Shown here: piece after piece, positions 22,705 to 34,800 of the stretch
Position numbering within the stretch: position 1 is the stretch's first letter
Layout of the letters: every line of letters begins with the position of its first letter
Source: Cloeon dipterum
Taxonomy: Eukaryota > Arthropoda > Insecta > Ephemeroptera > Baetidae
Direction of reading: 5' to 3'
Assembly: GCF_949628265.1 (NCBI RefSeq)
Contig: NC_088789.1
Location: 20,515,883 to 20,579,882, forward strand
Length of the DNA stretch: 64,000 bases
The notes under the pieces: generated by a model
Database searches by the model: none
Seen by the model: the letters and a program-made list of their open reading frames with translations, nothing else
What the model was told of the DNA's origin: nothing
Made by a program: the position numbers and the translations under genes

Positions 22705-24504
22705 TCTGCAATCCAAGATTTTTCTATTTGGTAACATTCCGAAAATTATGGAAAGTTCAAATAAATTCAAAGGGGATTTTTGTGGTATTAATTAACGTTC
22801 AATAGATTATTGAAAATGACTGCAATACAAAACACGGTTTCCTTTTTTGTCTATAAATCCCAAGTCAGATAATCAATTAAAAATCTATAATTTAGATGTT
22901 TATTGACTTAGATGAAAATTAAACAAATCTATTAGATGAAATACTGACGATCGACAATTTTTTCTGTGCTTCCAATCGTTGCGGGACTATTCAATGGACA
23001 CAAATCGTGCAATTCAAGCCATTTAAACCATACTTAAAAACAATCTAAATAATTAAATCATGCATCCCTAAAGAATAAACATATTTTTTTACAATGCAGC
23101 AGACAAAGTTGGCCATTACTCAGAGAGTGAAAAATAATCCCCATAGACAAGAGAAAATAGGTTTGTACTTACTTGATCTAGTTGGTTTTCCTTTTGTACA
23201 AAACAAAGAAGATTGTCAGAATGTGTCTTTACGAACAAATCCGCTCTTTATGTACGCTTCAGTAACCCATTCATTTCGACCACGAAAGAGGAAACAGTGG
23301 TTTGACATTTAACAACATTCGAAGTCAAAGTAAAATCATACATGAAAACACGTACTTCCTCCCAAACTTTCCAGACATATATGAACTTTTTGTTTTGTGA
23401 AATCCAGACACTAAAACAGGATGCTCTCGATGTTCTTCGAAAAAGCTTAACGCTGATTTAGTATCCGAGAGATAAATTTAATCCATCGATATCGATTAAA
23501 AAATAATTCTTACGGGTCTTTTTGTTTACAAACGCGTTTTCCTTTGCCAAAACTACGCTTTTTCAAAATCTCTGCTCAAGCATATTCCGTGAACTTCAAG
23601 CTCACCAGGTCCCGGATAATTTGGGGCCCGAGTGGCCGCAGATCAGAAGCGCTTTTGAGCCTAATCGTAGCCTTCTTTTCGCCTCCTCGCGCCGAGGTCT
23701 TATTCAAACGTCAGAAATTTATCCCTAAAGCCACTGGAAAGATGCTAAAGCTAGCAATTTACGACAGTGGACATATTCTCTATGTATTTTTTAAATCATT
23801 TTCCTTCGTCGAATTTCTCAGCTAAACAAATAATTATTTTTCAAATGTGTTACGTGAATGACATGAAGATGGTTAAAAAACACTTTGAGGTAAATATGTT
23901 ATGCACTTTTATCAGTGACCAGCACAGGGAATCCTTCAGTGTGTCAAAACATCCTTGTCAAATAAAAGTGATTCAGGAAATTTAGAAATGAGCCAAAAGA
24001 CAAAACTTAAAAACAGGACGAGGTTAAATAAGAAATTTTTACCACATGCATCCTATAACGTCGCTTTTTCTATGATTCAATTTAATTTAAATTTGAAATG
24101 GCATTGATTTGCCTTGTTTTTTTTTTATCAAAAATAAAAACTTTAAATTTCCCATAGCTTCTGATAATCAGATCGTTTAACCCGTAAGGACTTCAATAGA
24201 TAGATGAAGCAATCTGGTGTCCTTTAAGAGAAAATTCAGCAGCAATCTATCTATAACTTCGAACGCAAGAGACTGAGAAGACCAGCAGAACCAAGATCAA
24301 GCAGACGCTGGAAATCATGCAGCCCTCTATCAAAAGAAAATTGCCTCTTTTGGTCACTTATTGCCTCTCAATTTTTCAATGACCTGCCGTGATTTAACAT
24401 AATAAGTCGACCCGCGATAAGTGTGATTTTTCAATGATATTATAATTTTTAATTTTTTTATGAGCAATCCACTTTACCTAATTCGACCTTCAAAGAATCG
24501 ATTG

Positions 24505-24624
24505 CCCCCGTGGACGACGTTGCCCGGTAGCGGGGCGCTGGGATGGTGGCCCACCCACGAGTAGTTACTGCCGACCAGCACCTCGTAGTCGATCTTGGTG
24601 ATCTCGGCGCCGCCGTAAGGGAAA
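24505..24624 (-). pseudogene. DM9-repeat gene fragment (third, broken copy)
   Basis: About 120 nt closely match the centre of exon 2 of the DM9 copies. On the minus strand it reads FPYGGAEITKIDYEVL, then the WVGHHPSAPLPGNVV segment. Neither end of the exon, nor the intron and second exon, is present, so this is a relic. Shared variants (ITKIDYEVL, GNVVHGG) make it closer to copy 1 than to copy 2. It lies about 1.8 kb from copy 2, on the same strand. Confidence 0.8.
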
Positions 24625-24629
24625 CAAAA

Positions 24630-25740
24630 TTTAAACTAAGGGGCGGTTTTGAATTCCAGGCATGATCCTGTACCTATTAGCTGCATTGGAATTTTTTGAT
24701 ATTGCGGGCTTGGACCATCTCTAATTGCCAGTGCCCAGTTGCACCTTTGAACTTGGCGAGCTTGTGCAGAATTTCAAGGGCTACAAATCAGCTCTGAACC
24801 ACAAAAAATGTAAGGGTTCTATCATCCCTTTAATTTTGAATTTTAAAAAAATGGTCTCAAAAGGTAACCTTGACCTTCGACCTGCGAATTTTTTGTAAAT
24901 TGGAAACATGTTCAGAAAACAAGGATATAGACGTTGAAAATTTCGAGGTGATAACCAAACTCGGTCAAGAGCTACAGTCCACCTTACATTCACACAATTC
25001 GATTTTCGGGAATTTTTAAGATGGGGAACGCCCCATTTGCGATCTTCAAATTTGCAAATTTGTCATGGGGCAAGGAAAACATTTATATCTAATTAGGTAT
25101 TTTTTTATTTTTTATGAGCTAAATTGATTGAACATCTAAATCCCCAATTTATATTAATTTGAATCTGTTTGAGTTTATCATTTTTGGGATTTTTGTTTAT
25201 CTTGCTGATTCCTTTTTCAAAGTATTCTCCGGTGTACGTATTATCTAAATTTCATCACTTCCATAGTTCTATGCTTTAATAAAATTGTCCAAATTATATT
25301 AGTTTAAAGATGTAATAAACAATTATTGTGGTTATTTGTTACTAAATAAAAGTTGCTCTTGTTCATACAAATTATCCTCATTTGAAAAGATAGACATAAA
25401 TATGAATTTTATCCTCTTAATCCTTTTAATTGCGACTATATAGCTTCACGCTACATTATTAACGAAAATTCCCCTCGCGCGAACAATCCACTCCACATTG
25501 ACCCGAATTCACAACGTAACGTTATAAGTGCCATCTAGTAGTCAATGAGAGAACCATACCCAACTCTCCTGCTGGTCTGTTTGGTTGGTTAAACCGCTAC
25601 GTCAACGCCCACCCATCCATGTGATTGAGAACCCAGCAAAACATTGCCATAAAAATCCAGATTTTATTTTTGGTATAGTTCTGTAGTTTGCGAAGCACAT
25701 TAATTATTACTGCCTTTCAAAACGAAACATTTCAGCGGTG
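24630..25740. other. Intergenic between DM9 relic and mRpL14
   Basis: AT-rich DNA without a credible exon. The part at about 24780-25080 has moderate complexity and may be transposon-derived, but I found no terminal repeats. Confidence 0.4.
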
Positions 25741-25750
25741 GAAACGTTTT

Positions 25751-25802
25751 GTAAGTGCCATGATTTTTAGAAGATTTATATTTTTAATTTTGTCTTTTGT
25801 AG
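25751..25802 (+). other. Probable 5' UTR intron of mRpL14
   Basis: A strong donor (TTTT|GTAAGT at 25751) and a pyrimidine-rich acceptor (tcttttgtag ending 25802) lie just upstream of the mRpL14 ATG. They would define a 52-nt leader intron. Not verified by transcript data. Confidence 0.45.
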
Positions 25803-25837
25803 TGTGTTCTAACAAGAGCGTGTAGCAGGCAGCAAAA

Positions 25838-26385
25838 ATGTTTCGCAACGGCTTAAGAAATCTAAGTGAAATTGGACAAAAAATTGCCAGCAGAGGTTTT
25901 CACACGACCGGATTAAATGATCAACTTCATCTTTTAAGTCGGCTGAGGGTGGTAGACAACAGTGAAATAGGAAAGAGAGCCATGGCAGAGGGCAAACCAC
26001 CAAAAATCTTTCACGTTTACAATAAGACCGGCGTTGGAACGATAGGTTTGTTTTCTCCTGCAAAATAAATTTAAATCATTTTAAATGAAAACTAATTAAA
26101 ATTGAAACTAATTAATTTTTGGCCATTCCAGGAGACAAAGTGATGGTGGCGATAAAGGGCGAGAAAAAGAAGGGCATCATTGTGGGGTGCAAACAGACGC
26201 AGCAAGCGATGGTGCCTAAGTTCGACAGCAACAACGTCGTCCTCATTGACGACAACGGCTCACCGCTCGGCACTCGGATACATGTACCCATTCCAAACCT
26301 TCTGCGAACCATCCTGAGGAAGAAAACCATCGCCAAAGGAGCCGACTACACCAAACTGCTCGCGATTGCCACCAAATTTGTCTGA
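25838..26385 (+). CDS. mRpL14: Mitochondrial ribosomal protein L14 (uL14m)
   Basis: Two exons, 25838..26045 and 26132..26385, joined at [18 protein letters not shown] (donor G|GTTTGT, acceptor ttccag|GAGAC). They give 153 residues, close to the usual length for animal uL14m. Residues 1 to about 25 ([21 protein letters not shown] then HTTG) are basic and amphipathic, a mitochondrial targeting presequence. The mature part shows the uL14 fold landmarks: [42 protein letters not shown] with a lysine-rich rRNA-binding loop, [21 protein letters not shown] and a C-terminal helix [20 protein letters not shown]. It is a structural component of the large mitoribosomal subunit, at the subunit interface and near the 3' domain of the large rRNA. 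AATAAA is at 26447-26452. A housekeeping gene, apparently intact. Confidence 0.95.
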
Positions 26386-26446
26386 TCAGTGCCCAAGACA
26401 ATATGACACTTTTAGCCAAGTTTAGTGTTTAATATATATATATTAA

Positions 26447-26452
26447 AATAAA
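26447..26452 (+). terminator. Polyadenylation signal of mRpL14
   Basis: AATAAA lies 62 nt past the mRpL14 stop codon, following an AT-rich stretch. Confidence 0.6.
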
Positions 26453-26931
26453 TTGTTGGAATTTAAACCAAAAATTTGTATTAGGTTTTCAAGCACTCAT
26501 TGCGCTGATTTCTCAATAAAATAGTTTCGTGATATTAGGAGAAAATTTCAATCTTTGAAAATAGCTCAAGCATGAAATAATTATTGAATTTTTGACGTGC
26601 GAGTTGCGAATTTGTCAATTTCATTGCTTGTTTCTGATATTTGCACTCTGAGATGAGTGCAGGCGGACGTTTTCAATCTGATCGCAGCTATTACTGGGGC
26701 ATGAACTATGATTTGGAGTTAAAATACTGTGGAACGAGACTTGCCGGACTAAAACAGCTGCTATTCGGTGCAAGTGCGTTTGAAATAATTTTTTTATAGA
26801 ATTTCTCCAATTTTTTATCCTTTTATGCGTATTTGTTCGCCTAGCTGCAGGTGTAGCCGTTGTAAAATCGTTTTAATTAAACCTCAAAATTAGAATGGTT
26901 ATTTTTACTAAAGAAACTAGGCATAAACAAC

Positions 26932-27238
26932 ACTAAAATTATTAGTTTCTAGTTTTTCTCAAAATTTAAAACTTTGTTCTCGTTGGGCAAAAATCTTGGC
27001 ACTTTCCAAAAAAAGTTAATTTAAAGAGTTTTGGAGCTCTGAGAGAGTGAGTGAAATCGCTGTTTTTCCCCCAGCCAAGACACTATAATATGGTTTATAG
27101 TGATTTCACTCCCTTCGAGCTCCATATAAAACTCGTCAAATTAAATTATTTGGAGAGTGCAATGATTATAATTATTTTTTTCTTCCAATGAGAAAAAGCT
27201 CTATATTTTGATATTAACTAGAAACTAATAATTTTAGT
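26932..27238. mobile_element. Foldback/MITE-like element with 23 bp perfect terminal inverted repeats
   Basis: The left end 26932-26954 (ACTAAAATTATTAGTTTCTA then GTT) is the exact complement of the right end 27216-27238. Inner parts also pair imperfectly: GAGTTTTGGAGCTC with GAGTGAAATC on the left mirrors GAGTTTTATATGGAGCTC with GAGTGAAATC on the right. The whole 307 bp could therefore fold into one long hairpin centred near 27090. There is no coding capacity and no clear target duplication. Confidence 0.7.
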
Positions 27239-27659
27239 ATTGTACTGGTTTAAAATAAAAATTCGAATCTGGTTTTTATTTCAATCCTCTGAAACTATCT
27301 AGGCAAAACTGTGACGATGGCATTATTTAATATTGACCTTTTTGAGTAAAGGTGTAGTTATACTTTACAAAGTTTTTGGGGTTAAAAATTAGCTTACACT
27401 TGACTTAGGATTTCAAATTTTCTGTGCTACTTTAATTATTATAACATAAAGGAATTAAAAACTGCATTATGATTTATAGCTTTTAAAGAGGTTAGAAAAG
27501 ATCATATTAATCGATCAAGAATTTAGATGCTCAAAATTAACCTTACATTCTTTTAATTCTTAAACATAAAAATTATTGCAATACTAGGCAATATTTATAA
27601 AATATAAGCAAAAATATCAGTCTGAATTTTCTAAGTTTTAGGATTCAGGGTAAAAGCAG

Positions 27660-27991
27660 GCGATAGCGAACGAGCGAGCGAGTTCTCTCCTAACTAACTG
27701 AATAATTGGGAGAAGCAACAAGAGAGGCTCCGTGGTCGCTGCTCCAAGACGCAACAGGTGCATTGAAGACGTCGGAAGGTGGCAGCACCTGCGGCACTTG
27801 CAGCAGTAACGGCGTCCCGTGCGATCGCGGGTGGATTGCATCGGCAGCATCCATCCGTCCGTCGCCGATCGTGGCCGAGAGCCACCAAAACAGCCAGCAG
27901 CCGAGCAGCCAGTGTTGTCAAGACAGAGTGGTCGTCGAGACGGACGCGGTATTGGCCCCGGCATGACCCCGAGCAGCTTTTACGGCCGCAG
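27660..27991 (+). other. Candidate 5' exon and CpG-rich promoter region, start codon at 27963
   Basis: A GC/CpG-rich island in AT-rich surroundings, starting with a GAGC run near 27672. It ends in ATGACCCCGAGCAGCTTTTA (27963, MTPSSFYGR) followed by a good donor (GCCGCAG|GTGAGC, exon end 27991). No downstream exon that continues a protein was identified. It may be the first exon of a gene whose other exons I did not find, or a leader exon of ihog. If it were joined to the acceptor at 46291, the frame would end after 13 codons as an upstream ORF. The family is unknown. Confidence 0.35.
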
Positions 27992-28687
27992 GTGAGCCCC
28001 CGCAGCACCCTCCACGGACGGCCCCGCAGGTTCAAGGGCACCCGCGAGACCTTTGCGTGGTCGTGGTGCCCCTCGCGGAAAACCTTGTTTGGTTTGGGCT
28101 TTGCAAAACCCTTTCCCGATTGTCGCATTTGTCAGCGGGGCGTTTTTTTATGTTATTTCCCCCAGCCGAGAGACTGGTTTATTTTAGATCTCGCTGCTTT
28201 TTTTTGCGCAATTTCATTCTACCGCGAGTGAGTTATTTTTTCCCTATTCCACTTGTCGTTGCCAAAAACGATAATCACGAGCATGTGGAGTCAGTCCCTG
28301 CCCGTGTCCTTTTGATTCATGTATTTTCGCGCCGTCCGGGATGAATAGAAGTGCGTGCTGATTTTTTTGCTACACGTGAGAGGGTGAGAGCACGCATGCG
28401 AAAATCTCGAATTTCAGCTGATGGACAAAATTCCTCAGCGAATCCGCCAAACTGCGCGAAAATATTTTCTCCCTATTCTCGTGTTAGAGATGTACTATGA
28501 TAAATTGTTTCTGAACCAAACAGGTAGGAAGGGAAATTTTTAATTTGTTGATTTACCCATTTTCACCTAAATTAGGTGCAAATATGTTTAATAGATAACC
28601 CTGCAGCCCCCATTATTCGTATTAAGATGAAAATTTACATTTCCGTTTTATTTTTATTCTGAGAATCGCTACAATTAGGTGTGTTTG

Positions 28688-28830
28688 CAGGGTTGCATTT
28701 GCTTATTACCACCCTGTTTTTTTCACCACGGGTTGTTAACGGGTTTTACCACTAAATTTTTACCAATTTCTTGCGCAAGAATTGCAAGAAATGAATTTAT
28801 TGCGTTTTTCTTCTGTGAAAATGTAAAATT
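28688..28830. repeat. Truncated relative of the 59.05 kb hAT-type MITE
   Basis: The segment begins CAGGGTTGCATTTGC. It shares an ACCAATTTCTTGCGCAAG core followed by a GAATTTATT stretch with the complement of the 59048-59401 element. Only about 140 nt can be matched, and the second end was not found. Confidence 0.55.
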
Positions 28831-28839
28831 TCGGTCGGA

Positions 28840-31800
28840 GTGCTCGAAATATTCTCCACTGTTAATATATTTCGTAAATATTTTCCACCCCAGTTCGCCT
28901 TTTAATTTCCCAAAGGAAATCCTTATATCCCCTTGGGAATTCTGAAATATTTTTCCAGATCAGGATTAAAAAGCTTTTTTTGTTGTTGTTATGACCGATG
29001 AAAAATTACACGAAACCAACAATGACAATGAAGCCAGCAGGAAGTCCCAGCTGCTAGGTATTCTAGGCCACTGCTCGAGCCGCTTCTAAAAGACGAAAAC
29101 ACCATTAAGAGCTTTCAAGAATGATCCACATCGCCCTCGCTGTTCTCACCCCCTCAAGCTGGTGTCGGGGTCAGTGTTAAACACCCGTCTTTGGGATCAG
29201 GGAGAAAATAACGAGCGAGCTGTATACCTGTCGCTACTAAATATAAAAAATTGCTTTGTTGCCATTGTAAAATCCGCTCTTTACAAGTATGAGAGTGGCG
29301 ATTTCCCTTTACAGAACCTTCCAAAATTAACAATACGAGCAATTCCTATCTCCAGCTTTTTAATTTTTACAACCATGGTCGAAAAAATTTGGTTCAAAGC
29401 AGGTATACCGTTTTTGAAAGACTCCAATTTAAAAAAGAAAGTGTAGCCGTAGAATCACGCAAAAAGAGCCTCTTTTCTCTGGTGAAAAGAAACCAGGTTA
29501 GCTTTATTTATGTTAACAAAAATTGCTCAAAAATGTCAATTTTTTAAAATTTATTGTCGTGACTCTTGTGTAAAAATTGATGGAAATACCTGTAGCAAAC
29601 CCTTTCTCCAGTTTAGAACTGATGAGAGCTACACAGTTGATTCCTTTTCGAACCAAGATTGATGGCGGTCGCTTCGTGATAAAGATCGATTTTTCCTCGC
29701 CCTGAAAATGGACTCATTTCTCACCCTGCATGAATGTAGACACATGCACCTCAAAATCAGGCCGGTGATTTATTAATTTGTCAGCAGCGAAACGGAATCA
29801 TTTTTCACGCCTGGTATCGCCACTTGGCCAGCCATGACCAGTGTGCCAACTATAGAGCACGGCTGGCTGGCACCACTTACACGGAAATAAATTCGGTGCT
29901 TTTGCATTCAAAAGAAGCGTGAGTTGTTTGCGCAGATCATGATCGGAATAAATGGCAGGAATAAGGTACGTGCAGCCTGTGAGTTATGACGCCACAAATC
30001 AGTCTGTTTCAGCTTCGGGGAATTTGTTTTTTTTCTCTCTATTTTTACTAGATGAGAACTTCATTGAAGAGGGTTAGACAAAAAGCCTGTCCAAGTCCAA
30101 TGGTTTCCTGATTACCTGACAAATATGACTTTTTACGACAGTTTGAAGAAAAAACAAAAGGAATGTACACTTAAATAACAAATAACTCAATGGGGTAGAA
30201 ACAAATAGGATTTCTTTGTTGTATCGGCGACTTAAAGGAACGTTTCCGCAGGATTTTGTTGGAAAGTAGTCTTCAAGGTAGTTTCCGCTGTCAAATATCC
30301 CTTTTTTAAGAGAACAATGAAAAGAAGGCATTCATTGAAAGATACAGAAATACATAAGGAGAAAATCCAAAACTTCCTTTTGAGCCCGCACATTCAGTCT
30401 AATACAACAATACATACCAAAAAGGTTGCTGAACATTCAATCTCGACTCACATTCTCGCACATACCATTGAGCTGTGCGCTGGCGTGGTTATGTCACTTT
30501 TAAAGGTAAAAATAATTTGTTTAGGGTAGTGGAAAGTTTCCCGTGAGAACTAACTTTGAGGAATTTGCGGATAATGCACATGTTTGCCTCACAATAAGGG
30601 TTGTTTCCATTTAGTATCCAAGTAACCTTTCTTTTAATATGTCGCACACTTCCAAGTTTTAATTATTTTTACGAACAATATTTTAATCTTATTTCATTTT
30701 GATTTCGACTTCAAATGACCAAAATTTAAAGTTAAACATTTTATTCCAACATTTTTAGAGATGATTTTTTTATCTCTAATCATCAATTTAAAAAAATTCT
30801 TCATTTCAATCGCTTTTAGGGAATATTTGGGTTAAACTTGTAAAAGATTACATTGTTTGGAAAAACCTGATAGGTAAAATTATACAAATCCCGCGTCTCA
30901 TCGTGTAAATTCTGCTGATTTTTGTAAAAATTATTTTCATTCTGAAGAGTCGGCACTAAGCTCGATTTAGCTACGACACTTGAACTAAATAACATCGCAA
31001 ACCTGTCGCAAGGGGTGAGGGATGAAAGGGTTTTGTGACTACAGGGAGACATGTGTTGATACGCTAAACATTGTACTCTCGCCTCTCGCGCTTGCTGAAA
31101 ATGCAATAATGCAGCAAATAGTAAGCTCTTCTATTCGCCCCAAATCCAAAAGGGACTCGCGTGTCATAATATTGAAAAATGCAACCCCTATGCCTCTGGA
31201 CGCCCCTGACGTCGCTCAGATTCTCACGCTGAATTGTATTCAACAAACGAACCGATTCAACTTCCTATTTCTATTGGCTTGGTGAATTGACAAACGTCTC
31301 TCTGGTATTTCGCCTCTTTATTTACTAAAAATCAATTTAGGTCTGACTGATGATAAAAAAACCGGAAGCAGTGATTGTCAACAATAAATTTTCAATGGAG
31401 AATTTCCCATCTCCTGACATCTGGTACAAATGTTGCGGTCTAATATTTATTTTGTGTGGCGTGTAGCTGCGTGAAAAGGGTCTTCTCGACCTTTATCTCT
31501 GCCTGTTTTCAAAACAGGTAGAGGGACATATTCGGTTCGCGTGCGTGCCCCGTCGCATTTGTCAGCATAATCGTATTAGATCTCGGGGTTCGCCGCAGGT
31601 TTTGACGTTATTTACCAAATCGAGTGCAGGTTGCGCGGCGCGATCGGCAGGGACGTGTGAAATGATGCGGAGTCGATTCCGATCCACCGAACGCAGCAAA
31701 CGGTATGGACTCTAATTTGTCAGCCGTTCGTGATCGCTCCTTTGCATTTTACCTTTTGTGTGCAATAGAGGGATAATTTGCTTTACTTAATTGAGCTGTT

Positions 31801-34800
31801 TGCCGAAATTCGATACAGCTGAAACCGGTTTGCTCTAAATACCCCTAAAGTGTTGTTTCGATTCGGCGCCTCTCAGCTTTCGTGTACCACTGGATTTGAA
31901 GGAACGAAAAATGTGGGAACTGGATGCCTGATGCCTTATTTTATGTTTTTTGTTCCCTCGCTTATTGTCAGACAAAATCAGGGGAGAACAAAACCTGAAG
32001 GTAGCGGCGTGCTGCGTCAATATTTCCTCGCGCTCCTCACAAATACCCGAAATTTATCACAAAAGCTTAGCCTGCAATTTCCAGATTCCCGCTGAGAACG
32101 TGAAAGAAAATTACCTCTGCATTTTTTACTCACCCACCCTCTGGTTAGCCGTCGTAAAAATTGAATTATTTTCGCTGAATTCGAGCGCTTCAATCGATTT
32201 AGCACGCGTTCCGCCGACGCAAATAAATCACACGCTACTTTTCACTGCTGTTGCTGTCGGCATTACTCACATTTCATGGTGAGATGCAAATTACGCACCC
32301 AGATGTTGTCCAACAAATATCCAGATTGAGATAATTTACTTCAGCTTTTTTGCAGGTGTTTTTGTATTTATTTGTTTTATTATTATCTTTGCTTATTTTT
32401 TATTCAACGTCAACTTAAATTTCTTTCATTTACAAAATGACGTTATTAGAGGAAAAATTTAAATATACGTTTTGGCTGGTTGTGAGTTCAAAAAATTAAA
32501 ATTAAAACTCCAGACACGCTTCTTTAAAATAAATAGTCCAGGAGCGCAGCCAACTTAAATTTAAAACTGTCTTAGGATTATAAAGATAATTTATATTTTG
32601 AAATATCCTACCCATTAAATTAATATACTGGGCCAGCTCACCATCTCGGAGACAAAGTCAACATTAAGTGAAATTTTAATAAATCCTATTGATGCCTGCA
32701 CCATAAAACAAATCCAATTTATCTTGTCTGATAGTCTGATGCGTTTGGTAAGTGGTTGATTTGTCTGTTAAATGCAACCGGCATCCGTCTCAAAACTGAT
32801 AAGCAGAGGTTTGACCCGCGGAGGCCAGCCGACGAATAAATAATCCGATTTTGAGCAGAAATAATTCTCGCTGGCGGCTGCTCCTTTTTTTCCAAAGTGA
32901 CGTCATGTCGTTGCCGTACGTTTCTTTGAATGCATTGAAAAATATTTGGAATGGCCGCAATAAATTAGACGCCAAAGTGAACAAGAAATTTTATTTCGCG
33001 TCCCGCCTTCAGATAAATATATAAGCAGAGCTGACAATAATTTATGTACACAAGCCGCCACATTTGCTAGGCGCAAAATTCTTTTCGCTCGCTCGCTCGC
33101 ACCGCGCAGACGAATTTCCATACGCATTACTCACCGTACTGCGGGCAAAAGTTATCTGGCAAAAAATCTGAGTTTGAGACTCACCACACGGATCCGTTTT
33201 TTTCATTTCAGGGAGTGGAGAAGTTTAATTAATGAAGAGTCAAAATTAGATAATTTATGCTGCTTGCGATTAAGAAGGTCAGGCTTGCAGCAGCCTCATT
33301 TTTTTATATTTTTGTTTAAAATTAGCTCCTCGAGTGAGTCAGTTTCTCGCAATTTGATCTACAGGGGAAATAAATAAATGTCTCTTTTAATATTTTGTCA
33401 AATTAGTTAACAACAAAAATGCCACGAGACACGATTTCACACTGTAAAAGAATTATCGTACAATCTTAATCAACGACCAAATCGTTTAATTTCCAAATCG
33501 TTACATTTTTTTTGTCAAAAAATACAAACGGCTGGATCTCCACCTAGACTGATACAATTTATCTCTTTCATGCGTGGGAAATAACTAGTTTTCAATTACA
33601 ACGCAGAGGTAGTGCCTACCTACGGCCCAGATCAAATGTATAAATTACGTTAATTTTGTCGCGTATGAAGGCTCGATTTTTTCGGGGTCTTCCCACTTGG
33701 AAGCGGTTCATTATTTCCCTGTTGCTTGGTGCAGCCAGCACTCGCTTTGCTTACTTGCTCTCTCTTTCTCTCTCTCACTCACTCACTCACTCACTCACAC
33801 ACACACACACACACACTCAACAATCATGCTGCTCCTTTTGCTCCTCGGCCAGCCCAAGAGAGAAAAAGAAGAATGTTGGTTGAATTGAGCGCCTGCACAG
33901 CAGAAGGAGAATATTGCCCCCTCTCTTCCCTCCGAAAACACTTCCTTTTCACGCTGCTCAGCTCAAATCCGTTTACCAACATCGACGCGGCTCGCGCATT
34001 ATTTTCGACGTACTTCTTGCTGATCCACTCAACTGATCAGAAAAAGATAATTTTACTTTTCAGATAAATAAAGTGTTTACGACGGAAAGGCTGATGCGAT
34101 GTGAATTATTGTGTTATAGATTTGCTGTATCTGTTCCTGAATCGCAATTTTGATGTGCAGTGGGGTGCTTTCGTGCTTGAGGTGAGCTTCTTAAAGGAAT
34201 ATTGACAAATGGTCTGTTTGCTTTGCACTCATGTTGCGGCAACATGTGCAGGCAATTTGAAAGCAGGAAGCTGTAACAATTATGCCGTGTGATTAATGGA
34301 GGCGAAACGCGCCTCCCGAAGGCTCAGTTTCCGTTTTCACTCAAGCCAGGACAGTTTTTTCGCATTCCGCGCGGCTCTTCCTGCTCATGTAATCTGATGC
34401 TATTTAATTAAAAATATGGCTTGACGCATATTTAATGCCTCATTATAAAAAGTATTAAGACGTTTTTGCGACTCTTGTAGCATGAATAAAACATAACATT
34501 TTTTACGTGTCCGCGCGTTTGTAATTAATTTTATTTTTATTTTAAGTTTTATCGTTTTATTGTGCTCTTAAGAGTAAAAAGTAAAACGTGAACTTCTCTA
34601 CCTTTAAAAAGCATTACAATTCGACGAACTGTTGAAAATCGGCTAAAATATAAAAACCGCTACTTTGGTGGTGTTTGGTCTGAACCCAGACAAGGATGCA
34701 GGCAATCAGAAAAGGGAGCAATACTCTGAGTATGGTCAAACCGCTGACAGTCAGACAGCAGCGCCGCAGTGACAGCTAGTGCAAGCTTTAATGCTAACTG

